A stretch of 41,249 nt of DNA from Cryomorphaceae bacterium (lineage in GTDB: Bacteria; Bacteroidota; Bacteroidia; Flavobacteriales; Schleiferiaceae): the NCBI GenBank assembly GCA_021298655.1, contig JAJTFK010000025.1:1-41249 (forward strand), given 5' to 3'. Under the pieces are notes generated by a model. That model worked only from the letters and a program-made list of their open reading frames with translations, did no database searches and was not told the origin of the DNA. Shown here piece after piece: positions 23,850 to 32,585 of this stretch. A program made the translations under genes and the position numbers. Position 1 is the first letter of the stretch. Each line of letters starts with the position of its first letter.

Positions 23850-26269
23850 CCCGCCGCGAATTCGCCTCCTTTTTTCAGTCCTCCACGGGCGTACTCGTTT
23901 TAAGCGTTTACCTCGGCCTGAACGCCGTGTTTCTCTGGTTAATGCCCGGAAGTTTTCATCTGCTCGACAGCGGATACGCCCAACTCGACGGCCTGTTCAT
24001 GCTGTCGCCCTGGGTGTTTTTGTTCCTCGTTCCGGCCCTGGCCATGCGCATGCTGGCCGAAGAGCGCCGGGCTGGAACGCTGGACTGGCTGCGCGCCAAA
24101 CCCCTGACCACCTGGAACATCGTCGTCGGGAAGTGGTTGGCCGGAATGGCCCTCTTGGGCTTGGCCCTGCTGCCGACTTTGCTGTACGCCGCTTCGCTTT
24201 ACGTGCTCGGAAACCCCGTCGGCAACCTCGACCTCGGGAGCACTGCGGGATCCTACCTCGGCCTGTTCATCTTGGGCGGATCCTACCTGGCGATTTCGCT
24301 GCTGTTCAGCGCGAGTACCGACAACTCCATCGTAGCCTTCGTAGGCGGTGCGGCGGGCAGCCTCGCCCTCTACGCCGGTTTTGATGCCTTTGTGGACCTG
24401 CCGAGCATTGCCAACCGCGGACTTTACTTGCTTCAGTGGGGCATCAGCGAGCACTACACCTCGATGAGCCGCGGGGTGATCGATGCCAACGACGTGCTCT
24501 ACTTTGGCGGACTCACGTTGGCCTTCTTGGCCGGAGCTCGGGTGCTGCTGGAACCCAAGCGCGACCTCCGAACCCTGGCACCGGTTATCGCCGCCGTAGT
24601 GCTGGTTGCGCTTTCCACCTTTCGGCCCGTGTTTTTGCGCCTGGACCTCACGGCCGACCAGCGCTTTAGCTTGAGCGATGCGACCGAAGCCCTCATTGAC
24701 CAGGTTGAGGAGCCCATGCTCGTCACCATCTACCTGGAAGGAGACTTCCCCTCGGGATTCCAGCGCCTTCAGTCCGAAACCCTGCGCCTGCTCGACGAAT
24801 TCCGCGCCCGAAACCGCAACATCCGCTACGAGCTGATTAATCCGTCCGAAAACCCCGATCCGCAGGTGCGCCGCGACACCTACACCCAGCTGCAAAACCT
24901 CGGGTTGGGCGCCATTCAGCTAGAAATTCAAGAAGCCGACGGGGTGAAAACCCAGCAGGTATTCCCCGGCGCGGTGGTTAGCTACAACGAACGCCAGTGG
25001 CCGGTATCGCTCTTGCTCGAGCAGTTTGCCCAAGCTCCCGATGCCCAAATCAATGCCAGCATTCAGAATTTGGAGTACGCCTTGGCGGCGGCGCTGCGCG
25101 GACTCCTTCAGACGGAGCGCAAGCGGGTTGCCCTGATTGAAGGACACGGCGAACTGGCCGCCGTTCAAACCGCGGCCCTGGAACTCAGCCTGCGAAAGAG
25201 CTACGACGTATTCCGCTTCAATTTGCGCGAATTCCCCATCGACAGCACCACCGGGGAGCCCTCGCTCACCATGCAGGTACGCCGCCTAAACAGCTTTGAC
25301 GGCATCATCATGGCCAAGCCGAGGGAGTCCTTTGCCGAACTCGATCGCTGGCTTTTGGACCAGTACCTGATGAACAACGGCCGCGCCATTTGGATGGTTG
25401 AGGCCGTGCATGCCGAAATGGATTCGCTGAGCTACGCCTCCGAGTTCCTGGCCTACCCCCAGCTGGACTTTATTGGACTAGACGGCCTGCTCTTCACCTA
25501 CGGAGCCCGAGTCAACACGTCCCTCGCTACCGACCTGGTGTGCGCCGGCGTCAACGACCAGCGGTCGGTTCGGCCTTGGGTCTACTTCCCGCTGATGCTT
25601 CCGCAATCCGAGCACCCGATCGTGAAAAACCTCAATGCCGTGCGCTACGAATTTGGAACCACCCTGGACACCATCCGCGTTCCCGGCGTAACCAAGACCG
25701 TGCTGCTGCAGACCTCGCCCTACGCGCGCCGCCGCCCGGCGCCCACCCAAGTGAGCCTCGCGGAACTCTACAACGAACCGGTGCGTAGCCTGTACACCGA
25801 AGGTCCCTTGGCCACCGCCGTGCTCCTCGAGGGCGAGCTTCCGTCCTACTACGCCAACCGAATGGTTCCCAAAACCGAGTTGCCCGCGCCGCCCGCAAGC
25901 GCCAAAGACGCCAAGCTCTTGGTTGTGGGCGACGGCGACCTGGGCAAAAACCAGCGCAACATCGTGCGCAGCGACATTCCGCGCGGCGCCCCGCTCCCGC
26001 TGGGCTACGACCAGTACACGGGGCAGCAGTTCGGCAATTCAGACTTTCTGCTCAACGCCATGGATTACCTGCTCGAGGGCAGTGGACTCATCTCGGTTCG
26101 CGGCCGCGACGTGAGCCTGCGCCTGCTCGATCGCCCCAAGGTTGATGCCCGAGCCACGTTTTTTCAAACCCTCAACACGGTGGCGCCCGTGGGACTTGTT
26201 TTGCTCCTCCACGCCCTGTACCGCCGGCTGCGCCAACGCCGTTTCGGCCGACCCCATTCTGAGTTATGA
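23837..26269 (+). CDS. GldF-GldG fusion: ABC transporter permease joined to GldG
   Basis: An 810-residue protein from the ATG at 23837. Residues 1 to about 240 are the ABC-2-type permease GldF: LARREFASFFQSSTG at the start, EERRAGTLDWLRAKPLT, and six hydrophobic segments. After a short link (LEPKRDLRTL), a further membrane segment at about 246-262 leads into the GldG periplasmic part. This begins FLRLDLTADQRFSLSDAT, then PMLVTIYLEGDFPSGFQRL, and ends with a C-terminal membrane helix near 775-795. In Flavobacterium these are two neighbouring genes; here they form one frame without a stop. The partner ATPase GldA is not in the window. The complex is needed for gliding and type IX secretion in Flavobacterium, but related GldG transporters occur in non-gliding bacteria. 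It overlaps the next gene by four bases. Confidence 0.85.
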   Translation: MLSLARREFASFFQSSTGVLVLSVYLGLNAVFLWLMPGSFHLLDSGYAQLDGLFMLSPWVFLFLVPALAMRMLAEERRAGTLDWLRAKPLTTWNIVVGKWLAGMALLGLALLPTLLYAASLYVLGNPVGNLDLGSTAGSYLGLFILGGSYLAISLLFSASTDNSIVAFVGGAAGSLALYAGFDAFVDLPSIANRGLYLLQWGISEHYTSMSRGVIDANDVLYFGGLTLAFLAGARVLLEPKRDLRTLAPVIAAVVLVALSTFRPVFLRLDLTADQRFSLSDATEALIDQVEEPMLVTIYLEGDFPSGFQRLQSETLRLLDEFRARNRNIRYELINPSENPDPQVRRDTYTQLQNLGLGAIQLEIQEADGVKTQQVFPGAVVSYNERQWPVSLLLEQFAQAPDAQINASIQNLEYALAAALRGLLQTERKRVALIEGHGELAAVQTAALELSLRKSYDVFRFNLREFPIDSTTGEPSLTMQVRRLNSFDGIIMAKPRESFAELDRWLLDQYLMNNGRAIWMVEAVHAEMDSLSYASEFLAYPQLDFIGLDGLLFTYGARVNTSLATDLVCAGVNDQRSVRPWVYFPLMLPQSEHPIVKNLNAVRYEFGTTLDTIRVPGVTKTVLLQTSPYARRRPAPTQVSLAELYNEPVRSLYTEGPLATAVLLEGELPSYYANRMVPKTELPAPPASAKDAKLLVVGDGDLGKNQRNIVRSDIPRGAPLPLGYDQYTGQQFGNSDFLLNAMDYLLEGSGLISVRGRDVSLRLLDRPKVDARATFFQTLNTVAPVGLVLLLHALYRRLRQRRFGRPHSEL

Positions 26270-27282
26270 TTGCTAAATCCCCTTGGACCGTTCGCTGGTC
26301 CGTCGTTATCGGTCTTTCCGTCGCCGCACTCGTGGTCTATTTAATCCTCCGAGAGACCCAGAGCCACGACGATTTAAGTCCCGAAGCCTACGACTTTGCG
26401 GTCGCCGATACCGCCTCCATCGACCGCATCGTTTTGTGGAACCGAAGCCCGGATACGGCGGTGCTCACGCGCCAAGCGGGGGTATGGCTGATCAACGGGG
26501 CCCATCCGGCGCGCCCCGACGCCGTCGAGGTTTTGCTTGAAACGCTGTACCGAATTCGGCTTCGCGGATTTGCGCCCGACGCGGCAACCGCCAACATTCT
26601 GTCGGCCATGTCAACCTACGGAACCCACGTCGATGTCTTCGCGGGCGACAAAAGCCTCAAGTCGTTCACGGTGGGCACCGAAACACCCGACATGCTGGGA
26701 ACCTACTTTCTTCGGGACGGTTTTGGCCGCCCGGTTGCGGTGCACATTCCCGGGTTTAATGGCTTTTTGAGCAGCCGCTTTTTCCTGCGCGAAGACCTGT
26801 GGCGCCACCGCGTAATCTGGTCCAGTGCGGAACCCGTTTCCTCGGTACGCCTGACGTATGCGGATTCGGCCAAGGCCGGCTTCAACCTGAGTGAAGACGG
26901 CGGAGCTTGGACCCTCGAAGCCGGAGGTACCAGGTCGGCGGCCGACGGCATGGCCGTGCAGGCCCTCCTCAAGGCCGTGGCATCAAGCCAGTACGAGGGG
27001 GTCATCATCCCAAGCGACGCAGCCTACAGCAAGCAGGACAGCCTTAAGGCCTTGGTTCCGCGCATTCGGATTGAGGTTCGCCGCACCGACGGAAGCCGGA
27101 ACAGCATGGACCTGTACCACGTTCCGCCCGACCCCGAAGCGATGGACGACTCGGGACAGCCTATGGAGTTCGACCCCAACCGCTTTTATGCGTTTTTGGA
27201 CGACGGACGCATGGTTCTGGTTCAACGATTCGGTCTTCAACACCTGTTGAAAAGTTCTCGAGCGTTGCGTGCTTCGAGGTAA
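26266..27282 (+). CDS. DUF4340-like membrane-anchored protein
   Basis: A 338-residue protein with one N-terminal membrane helix (about residues 10-27) and a large periplasmic part. Features that fit DUF4340 are the early DTASIDRIVLWNRSP strand, WLINGAHPARPDAVEVLLETL and the repeat of that layout at GGAWTLEAGG. DUF4340 genes commonly follow GldG-type ABC permease genes, and this one overlaps the GldF-GldG gene by four bases. It therefore probably works with that transporter outside the membrane. The assignment rests partly on context, and no enzyme motif is seen. Confidence 0.7.
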   Translation: MIAKSPWTVRWSVVIGLSVAALVVYLILRETQSHDDLSPEAYDFAVADTASIDRIVLWNRSPDTAVLTRQAGVWLINGAHPARPDAVEVLLETLYRIRLRGFAPDAATANILSAMSTYGTHVDVFAGDKSLKSFTVGTETPDMLGTYFLRDGFGRPVAVHIPGFNGFLSSRFFLREDLWRHRVIWSSAEPVSSVRLTYADSAKAGFNLSEDGGAWTLEAGGTRSAADGMAVQALLKAVASSQYEGVIIPSDAAYSKQDSLKALVPRIRIEVRRTDGSRNSMDLYHVPPDPEAMDDSGQPMEFDPNRFYAFLDDGRMVLVQRFGLQHLLKSSRALRASR

Positions 27283-27290
27283 TTACTTTG
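27283..27290 (+). promoter_or_regulatory. Near-consensus -7 box for dnaN
   Basis: TTACTTTG differs from TAnnTTTG at one position and ends four bases before the dnaN ATG. A TTG at 27265-27267 is 15 bases upstream, a little short of the usual -33 spacing. The box lies at the end of the DUF4340-like gene's short spacer. Confidence 0.35.
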
Positions 27291-27294
27291 CAGC

Positions 27295-28416
27295 ATGAAG
27301 TTCATCGTATCCAGCGGGCAATTGCTCCGCGCTCTGCAGACCGTTTCGGGCGTAATCCAGTCCAACCATACCTTGCCCATCCTCGACCATTTCTTGGTTG
27401 TTTTGGAGCCCAATAAACTAATCCTCACCGCGTCGGACCTGGAGACGACGATGACGACGACCCTCGACGTGGCCTCGGAACACCACGCCACCGCGGCGAT
27501 TCCCGCGCGCATGCTGCTCGACACGGTCAAGAGCTTCCCCGAGCAGCCGCTGACCTTCACGTTCAACCCAAGCGCCCACAGCCTCGAGGTGAGCAGCGAC
27601 TACGGCAAGTACGCTATTTCGTATGTCGACGCCGCCGAATACCCCAAAGCGCCCGAGGTGGACGCTACGGTGACGGTAGAATTGCCGGCCCACGTGCTCG
27701 GTACCGCCATCGGCAAAACGCTTTTTGCGGCCGGCAACGACGACCTGCGCCCCGTAATGAGTGGCGTATTTTTTCAGTTGACGCCCGAAAGCCTGACGTT
27801 TGTGGCGACCGATGCCCACAAACTCGTGCGCTACCGCCGCACGGATTTCGCAGCTCCCCAGACCGCCGAGTTCATCATGCCCAAAAAGCCGCTGAACCTG
27901 CTGAAGGCGACCCTCGGCGGCAACGACGACCTGGTTGAGATCCGCTACACGGAGCAAAATGCGCAGTTTACCTACGACGGCGTAACCTTGGTTTGCCGTT
28001 TGATCGACGGAAAGTACCCCAACTTCGAGGGCGTCATTCCGAAAAACAACCCGAACCGCATGACGGTTGACCGCGGTTCCTTCACCGGGAGCGTGAAGCG
28101 CGTTAGCCTTTTTGCCAACAAAACCACCCACCAAATTCGCTTAAAAATGGCGGGTAACGAGTTGTTTATCAGCGCTGAGGATCCCGATTTTGCCAATAAA
28201 GCTCACGAGCGTTTGGCCTGCAGCTACGAAGGAAGCGACCTTGAAATTGGGTTCAACAGCCGCTTCATCGTGGAAATGCTCGGCAACGTAGACAGCCCTT
28301 CCGTGGTATGGGAGTTCTCGGCGCCAAACCGCGCGGGACTGCTCTTCCCCGACCGCCCGGGCGAAGACGGCGAAGACCTGCTGATGCTGGTCATGCCGGT
28401 GATGCTGAATTCGTAG
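27295..28416 (+). CDS. dnaN: DNA polymerase III subunit beta (sliding clamp)
   Basis: A 373-residue sliding clamp that tethers the replicative polymerase to DNA. The three-fold repeat is visible: MKFIVSSGQLLRALQTVSGV, SNHTLPILDHFLV and ASDLETTM in domain 1, KTLFAAGNDDLRPVMSGVFF in domain 2 and GSVKRVSLFANKTTH in domain 3. It closes with LLMLVMPVMLNS, the clamp C-terminus. Length is normal. The start at 27295 comes four bases after a near-consensus -7 box (TTACTTTG, 27283-27290), so it seems to have its own promoter although it follows the transporter operon by only 12 bases. The dnaA gene is not adjacent. Confidence 0.97.
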   Translation: MKFIVSSGQLLRALQTVSGVIQSNHTLPILDHFLVVLEPNKLILTASDLETTMTTTLDVASEHHATAAIPARMLLDTVKSFPEQPLTFTFNPSAHSLEVSSDYGKYAISYVDAAEYPKAPEVDATVTVELPAHVLGTAIGKTLFAAGNDDLRPVMSGVFFQLTPESLTFVATDAHKLVRYRRTDFAAPQTAEFIMPKKPLNLLKATLGGNDDLVEIRYTEQNAQFTYDGVTLVCRLIDGKYPNFEGVIPKNNPNRMTVDRGSFTGSVKRVSLFANKTTHQIRLKMAGNELFISAEDPDFANKAHERLACSYEGSDLEIGFNSRFIVEMLGNVDSPSVVWEFSAPNRAGLLFPDRPGEDGEDLLMLVMPVMLNS

Positions 28417-28426
28417 ATTTTTTGCC

Positions 28427-29071
28427 GTGAACCTTATGGTTGTTGCCGACGTGCACGGGTGTTCCAAGACCCTGAAGACGTTGATTCGCAGCCAATGGAA
28501 TCCGCACGACGAGTTTCTCATCTTTGTTGGGGACCTCGTCAACAAGGGACCCAAGTCCGCGCGGGTCGTAGAATACGTTCGCGAACTGCAGACCGAGTAC
28601 CCGTACAGCGTTTTTGTGGTGCGCGGCAACCACGAACAAATGCTGGTGGACGCCTACGACGACCCAACCCAGAAGCTGGGTTTCTACGAGAGGTTTAAAA
28701 AAGACCTGCTTAAGCGCGGAATTCCGCTCAAGAAAACCATCGACTGGATGCGCCGTCTGCCGCTCAAGTGGGAAAACAAGTACGTGCTCGTAACCCACGC
28801 TGGAGTGGCCCTTCACGCCCGCGACCCCTTTGTAGCGGGCAACCTGCGTTCGGTGCTTCACAACCGGTCGGCCCTCAAAAACGTGGGCAAACTTCAGCTT
28901 TTTGGGCACGTAATCCAGGAAGCAGGCATTCCCCGGTTTTACCCCTCAGCCAACGCCTGGGGACTGGATACCGGTTGCTGGCGAGGTGGCGGACTTCACG
29001 CCCTTCGCCTGACGCGTACCGGAGAAATTTTGGAATTCCTTCGCGAACCGACCCACAGTTCCGACCTTTGA
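28427..29071 (+). CDS. PPP-type metallophosphatase (calcineurin-like)
   Basis: A 214-residue protein of the PPP serine/threonine phosphatase superfamily. The metal-binding signature is complete: ADVHG with Asp8 and His10, GDLVNKG with Asp36, RGNHE with Asn68 and His69, then VTHAGV and LFGHVIQ with further histidines. The bacterial relatives include PrpA/PrpE and ApaH-like enzymes, so the substrate could be a phosphoprotein or a dinucleotide; it cannot be told from the sequence. It begins with GTG at 28427; an ATG at 28436 would drop three residues. It follows dnaN by 10 bases. Confidence 0.88.
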   Translation: MNLMVVADVHGCSKTLKTLIRSQWNPHDEFLIFVGDLVNKGPKSARVVEYVRELQTEYPYSVFVVRGNHEQMLVDAYDDPTQKLGFYERFKKDLLKRGIPLKKTIDWMRRLPLKWENKYVLVTHAGVALHARDPFVAGNLRSVLHNRSALKNVGKLQLFGHVIQEAGIPRFYPSANAWGLDTGCWRGGGLHALRLTRTGEILEFLREPTHSSDL

Positions 29072-29113
29072 TGTAGAATTTGCGACCAAGCGGCCGCGCC
29101 AAACCCTTGAATT

Positions 29114-30739
29114 ATGCCCAACGCCCTTTTTTCTGTTCCCAAGGCCGTTAACGAACCCGTTTACAGCTACGCCCCCGGGACTCCAGAGCGTACGCGACTT
29201 TTGACTACCTACGAACAAATGCTTGGCGAGAAGGTAGACATTCCCATGTTCATTGGCGGAGTGGAAGTGCGCACCGGGGAGCTTCGCGATTGCCGCCCGC
29301 CCCACGACCACCAGCGGGTCATTGGTCAGTACCACTGGGGAAGCCGCGCGCACGTGGAGCAGGCCGTGAATGCCGCCTTGGCCGCCCACGCCACGTGGTC
29401 GTCGATGCCCTGGTTCGAGCGCGCCGGCATATTTCTGCGTGCCGCCGACCTGGTGAGCGGACCCTACCGGGCCAAAATCAATGCCGCAACCATGCTGGCA
29501 CAGTCCAAGACCGTGCACCAGGCCGAAATTGATGCTGCCTGTGAGTTCGCGGACTTTCTGCGCTTCAACGTGCAGTTCATGACCGAGATTTACGCCCAGC
29601 AACCCGAGAGTTCGCCCGGCGTTTGGAACCGCATGGAGTACCGCGCCCTCGAAGGATTTATCTTGGCCGTTACCCCCTTCAACTTTACGGCCATTGCCGG
29701 CAACTTACCCGCCGCGCCCGCGCTTATGGGCAACGTGGCGGTTTGGAAGCCAGCCGATACCCAGATTTATTCCGCCTGGGTAATCATGGAAATCTTTCGC
29801 AAGGCGGGTCTGCCCGCCGGCGTCATCAACCTAATTTACGCCGACGGTCCGTCCGTGGGCGACGTCGTGTTCCAACACCCCGACTTCGCCGGCCTGCACT
29901 TCACGGGTTCAACGGGCGTGTTCAAGCACCTTTGGAAGGAAATCGGTTCGAATATTGACCGCTACAAAGCCTACCCGCGCATCGTCGGAGAGACGGGTGG
30001 AAAGGACTTTGTGCTCGCCCACCCTTCCGCAGACGCCGCCGAGGTGGCTACCTCGCTGTCGCGCGGTGCCTTTGAGTTCCAAGGTCAAAAGTGCTCTGCC
30101 GCGTCGCGCGCCTACCTACCGGCAAGCCTTTGGCCGGCCGTCCGGGAGCGCCTTGTGGCCGACGTCAACAGCTTTAAAATGGGCAGTCCCGGCGACCCAT
30201 CCAACTTCGTCACCGCCGTAATTGACGAACGCTCGTTTGACAAAATTGCCTCGTACATCGAGTACGTCAAAGGCCGTACCGACGCCGAACTCGTAGTTGG
30301 CGGCGGATGCGACAAGTCCAAGGGGTACTTCGTCGAACCGACCGTGGTCGTGACGACCAACCCCCACTTCCGCACGATGTGCGAAGAGATCTTCGGGCCG
30401 TTCCTGACGATTTTCGTGTACGAAGACGCGGCGTGGAGCGATACGCTGGACCTGGTCAACCGCACGTCCGAGTACGCCCTGACCGGGGCCGTGTTCTCCC
30501 GCGACCGCTACGCGGTCGACGAAGCCACGCGCCGCCTGGCCTTTGCCGCAGGGAATTTCTACGTGAACGACAAGCCTACGGGCGCCGTGGTTGGCCAGCA
30601 GCCCTTTGGCGGCGCGCGCGGATCGGGCACCAACGACAAGGCCGGCTCCGTATTGAACCTGCTGCGCTGGGTTTCGCCCCGCACCATTAAGGAAACGCTG
30701 GTTCCGCCCACGGACTACCGCTACCCCTTCTTGGGGTAA
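29114..30739 (+). CDS. pruA: L-glutamate gamma-semialdehyde dehydrogenase (P5C dehydrogenase)
   Basis: A 541-residue aldehyde dehydrogenase, the second step of proline breakdown to glutamate. It shows the family opening NEPVYSYAPGTPERTRL, the long stretch VTPFNFTAIAGNLPAAPALM, LHFTGSTGVF for cofactor binding and GETGGKDFVL. The nucleophile Cys327 sits in GQKCSAASRAYLP, and FVNDKPTGAVVGQQPFGGA-type sequence (NFYVNDKPTGAVVG) follows near the end. This is the single-domain type without the proline dehydrogenase half. It ends 19 bases before the stop of the convergent rsmG gene. Confidence 0.96.
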   Translation: MPNALFSVPKAVNEPVYSYAPGTPERTRLLTTYEQMLGEKVDIPMFIGGVEVRTGELRDCRPPHDHQRVIGQYHWGSRAHVEQAVNAALAAHATWSSMPWFERAGIFLRAADLVSGPYRAKINAATMLAQSKTVHQAEIDAACEFADFLRFNVQFMTEIYAQQPESSPGVWNRMEYRALEGFILAVTPFNFTAIAGNLPAAPALMGNVAVWKPADTQIYSAWVIMEIFRKAGLPAGVINLIYADGPSVGDVVFQHPDFAGLHFTGSTGVFKHLWKEIGSNIDRYKAYPRIVGETGGKDFVLAHPSADAAEVATSLSRGAFEFQGQKCSAASRAYLPASLWPAVRERLVADVNSFKMGSPGDPSNFVTAVIDERSFDKIASYIEYVKGRTDAELVVGGGCDKSKGYFVEPTVVVTTNPHFRTMCEEIFGPFLTIFVYEDAAWSDTLDLVNRTSEYALTGAVFSRDRYAVDEATRRLAFAAGNFYVNDKPTGAVVGQQPFGGARGSGTNDKAGSVLNLLRWVSPRTIKETLVPPTDYRYPFLG

Positions 30740-30758
30740 AATATTACTGGTCAATGGC

Positions 30759-31355
30759 TTAGGCCGGCAGCTCCACGATCACTTTGGTCTCGTAGAACTC
30801 CCCCGGCAGCCATTGCGGAAGCGGGTGGATTTTGTGGCGGATTCCGCGCAGTTCCTCGCTGAGGTCTCCGCCCTTCAGGGCATAGAGTGCCGTGTTCGGC
30901 TTCGACGACCAGTGGCCCTTCATCCAGCGCTTTAGGTCGGCCGAAGGCGCCACCGCCCGCGTTACGGCGAGGTCAAACGGTCCTTTGACGGTTTCCATTC
31001 GGCCCCAAACCGGGCGCACGTTGGTCAATCCCAGCGCCTCGGACACGGCCTGAACCACCTTGATTTTCTTGGCAATGGAGTCGACTAAAACCCACTCCAC
31101 GTCGGGGAAAGCGATGGCCAGGGGAATACCGGGAAAGCCGCCCCCCGTCCCGATGTCGGCGACGCGTAGTCCCGGTTTCAGGGGCAGCACGTGGCCCAGC
31201 ACGAGGGAATGGGCCACATGCCGCTCCCACAGGTTGTCGAGGTCCTTGCGCGAAACGACGTTAATCTGGGCGTTCCACGTACGGTAGAGTTCGGGCAGGG
31301 CCTCGAGCTTCCGGCGCGCATCCTCACTGAGAAAGGGAAAAAGCCCAAATTCCAT
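30759..31355 (-). CDS. rsmG: 16S rRNA (guanine(527)-N7)-methyltransferase
   Basis: A 198-residue methyltransferase that modifies G527 of 16S rRNA; its loss gives low-level streptomycin resistance in other bacteria. From the ATG at 31355 it reads LPELYRTWNAQINVVSRKD and then LWERHVAHSL. The AdoMet loop follows as ADIGTGGGFPGIPLAI, then VLVDSIAKKIKVVQ and TRAVAPSADLKRW. The start overlaps the stop of the upstream glycosyltransferase by one base (TAATG), so they are co-translated. A longer frame to 31520 lies in the upstream gene and is rejected. Confidence 0.95.
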   Translation of the reverse strand: MEFGLFPFLSEDARRKLEALPELYRTWNAQINVVSRKDLDNLWERHVAHSLVLGHVLPLKPGLRVADIGTGGGFPGIPLAIAFPDVEWVLVDSIAKKIKVVQAVSEALGLTNVRPVWGRMETVKGPFDLAVTRAVAPSADLKRWMKGHWSSKPNTALYALKGGDLSEELRGIRHKIHPLPQWLPGEFYETKVIVELPA

Positions 31356-32539
31356 TAGCCCTTCCAGAAGGGTTTGGCCATGGGGTCGCGTTGCGGAATT
31401 CGGCGTCGAATCGCGTCCCACCGCAACCAAAACGGCATGCGAAGGGCATCGGTCCAGCGACCAAAGCGCGCGCAATGAACCACCAGCAAGCTCCCAACTA
31501 CCCCGTGAAGCAGCAGCCAACTGCCCGCCGCAAAAAATGCCTGATCGCGGTAAAAATCGCGCAGTGGATTAAGCCCCTCCGCCTGAACCAACCAAAGGTG
31601 TCCGCCCAGCCCAAGCGCTGCCACGAGTCCGGCAAGATCGCTAAGAAACAGGCCAAGAAATCCGAGAATAAGGGCCGTCTGCTCGCCCGAAGGACGCACT
31701 TCGCGCAGCTTTGGGTCGCGTTCGATTCCGCCCCGACGCCCAACCACAGCCTGCTCGACCAAAACCACCCGACCTTTTTGCTGGAGAACGCCCAGCAGGA
31801 GTTCCCCCTCGCCGCCGTCGACGTGCATGCTGTCTTGAAACCCCTTGAGCTCCATAAAATCAGTGGTCCGGAACGCCAGGTTCACGGGAATCAGCGAAGT
31901 GGGAAGCCCCCCAAAATGCTGCCGCATCCAGGCCCAAAGCTGGCCCGCATGCATCGGAATTCGGGTAGATGCCCGATCATCCTGCACCCGGACCGGACCC
32001 CAAACACCGGCTACGCCGCGGTCCTCCAACGGGGCCACCAGCGCACCCAACCACGCGGTAAGGTCCGCGGGCGGGATCGTGGCCGCATCGGCCCATACGG
32101 CGTTGGTGCGCTTCGTCGCCTTAATACCCAAGGTCATGGCCAGCTTGCGGGTGCGCCAAAAGCGGTCGCTGTGCGGCACGGTAACGACCACAAGCCACTG
32201 GTACTTGAGGCGAAGCTGCTCAATTCGGTGTGCCGTATCGTCTTCACTCTGGTTATCGATCACAACCAACTCTACAACCTGCGTTAGTCCGCTGGCCGCA
32301 AAAGCCTCAATCCATTCCTCAAAGCGTCCGGCGGCGTTGCGGCCGACAACCAACAGGGCCAAATCGCGCATGGCCTTCACGGGAGCGCCTTCCACGCGGG
32401 GTTTTAGCGACCAAATTCCGCGCGAAGCGAAGGCCACGAGGCCCAAAGTCGTTAGCGAAACGAGGGCTGAGCCCACCAGCAGGGCCGAAGCCACGGGGCT
32501 TGTCAGCCAGGGAACTACCTGTTCGATCCACGCATTCAT
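31355..32539 (-). CDS. Membrane glycosyltransferase, family 2-like
   Basis: A 394-residue protein from the ATG at 32539. A membrane segment occupies residues 12-40 (SALLVGSALVSLTTLGLVAF). A GT-A domain follows, with LALLVVGRNAAGRFEEWIEA and the nucleotide-sugar strand VVIDNQSEDDT; the Asp-rich site WADAATIPPADL holds the expected acidic residues. Two or more further membrane helices are seen after residue 290. It probably adds sugars to a lipid or surface polysaccharide, but the donor and acceptor are unknown. Sequence upstream to 32767 is antisense of tgt and not coding. It is co-transcribed with rsmG. Confidence 0.8.
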   Translation of the reverse strand: MNAWIEQVVPWLTSPVASALLVGSALVSLTTLGLVAFASRGIWSLKPRVEGAPVKAMRDLALLVVGRNAAGRFEEWIEAFAASGLTQVVELVVIDNQSEDDTAHRIEQLRLKYQWLVVVTVPHSDRFWRTRKLAMTLGIKATKRTNAVWADAATIPPADLTAWLGALVAPLEDRGVAGVWGPVRVQDDRASTRIPMHAGQLWAWMRQHFGGLPTSLIPVNLAFRTTDFMELKGFQDSMHVDGGEGELLLGVLQQKGRVVLVEQAVVGRRGGIERDPKLREVRPSGEQTALILGFLGLFLSDLAGLVAALGLGGHLWLVQAEGLNPLRDFYRDQAFFAAGSWLLLHGVVGSLLVVHCARFGRWTDALRMPFWLRWDAIRRRIPQRDPMAKPFWKG

Positions 32540-32547
32540 ATTGAGCG

Positions 32548-32555
32548 CAAAAGTA
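32548..32555 (-). promoter_or_regulatory. Promoter -7 box for the glycosyltransferase-rsmG unit
   Basis: TACTTTTG on the minus strand, an exact TAnnTTTG match, ends eight bases before the ATG at 32539. It lies 18 bases from the tgt box on the other strand, so the two promoters are back to back in a 46-base spacer. Confidence 0.5.
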
Positions 32556-32573
32556 GTCCAAGAACCCACGACG

Positions 32574-32581
32574 TACCTTTG
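32574..32581 (+). promoter_or_regulatory. Promoter -7 box for tgt
   Basis: TACCTTTG, an exact TAnnTTTG match, ends four bases before the GTG start of tgt at 32586. Transcription starting a few bases after the box would give a leaderless mRNA with a GTG start. Confidence 0.5.
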
Positions 32582-32585
32582 CCTC

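Noticed and set aside
31845-32585. N-terminal extension of Tgt by about 247 residues
   Set aside because: This frame is antisense to the glycosyltransferase gene, and the family start fits the GTG at 32586.
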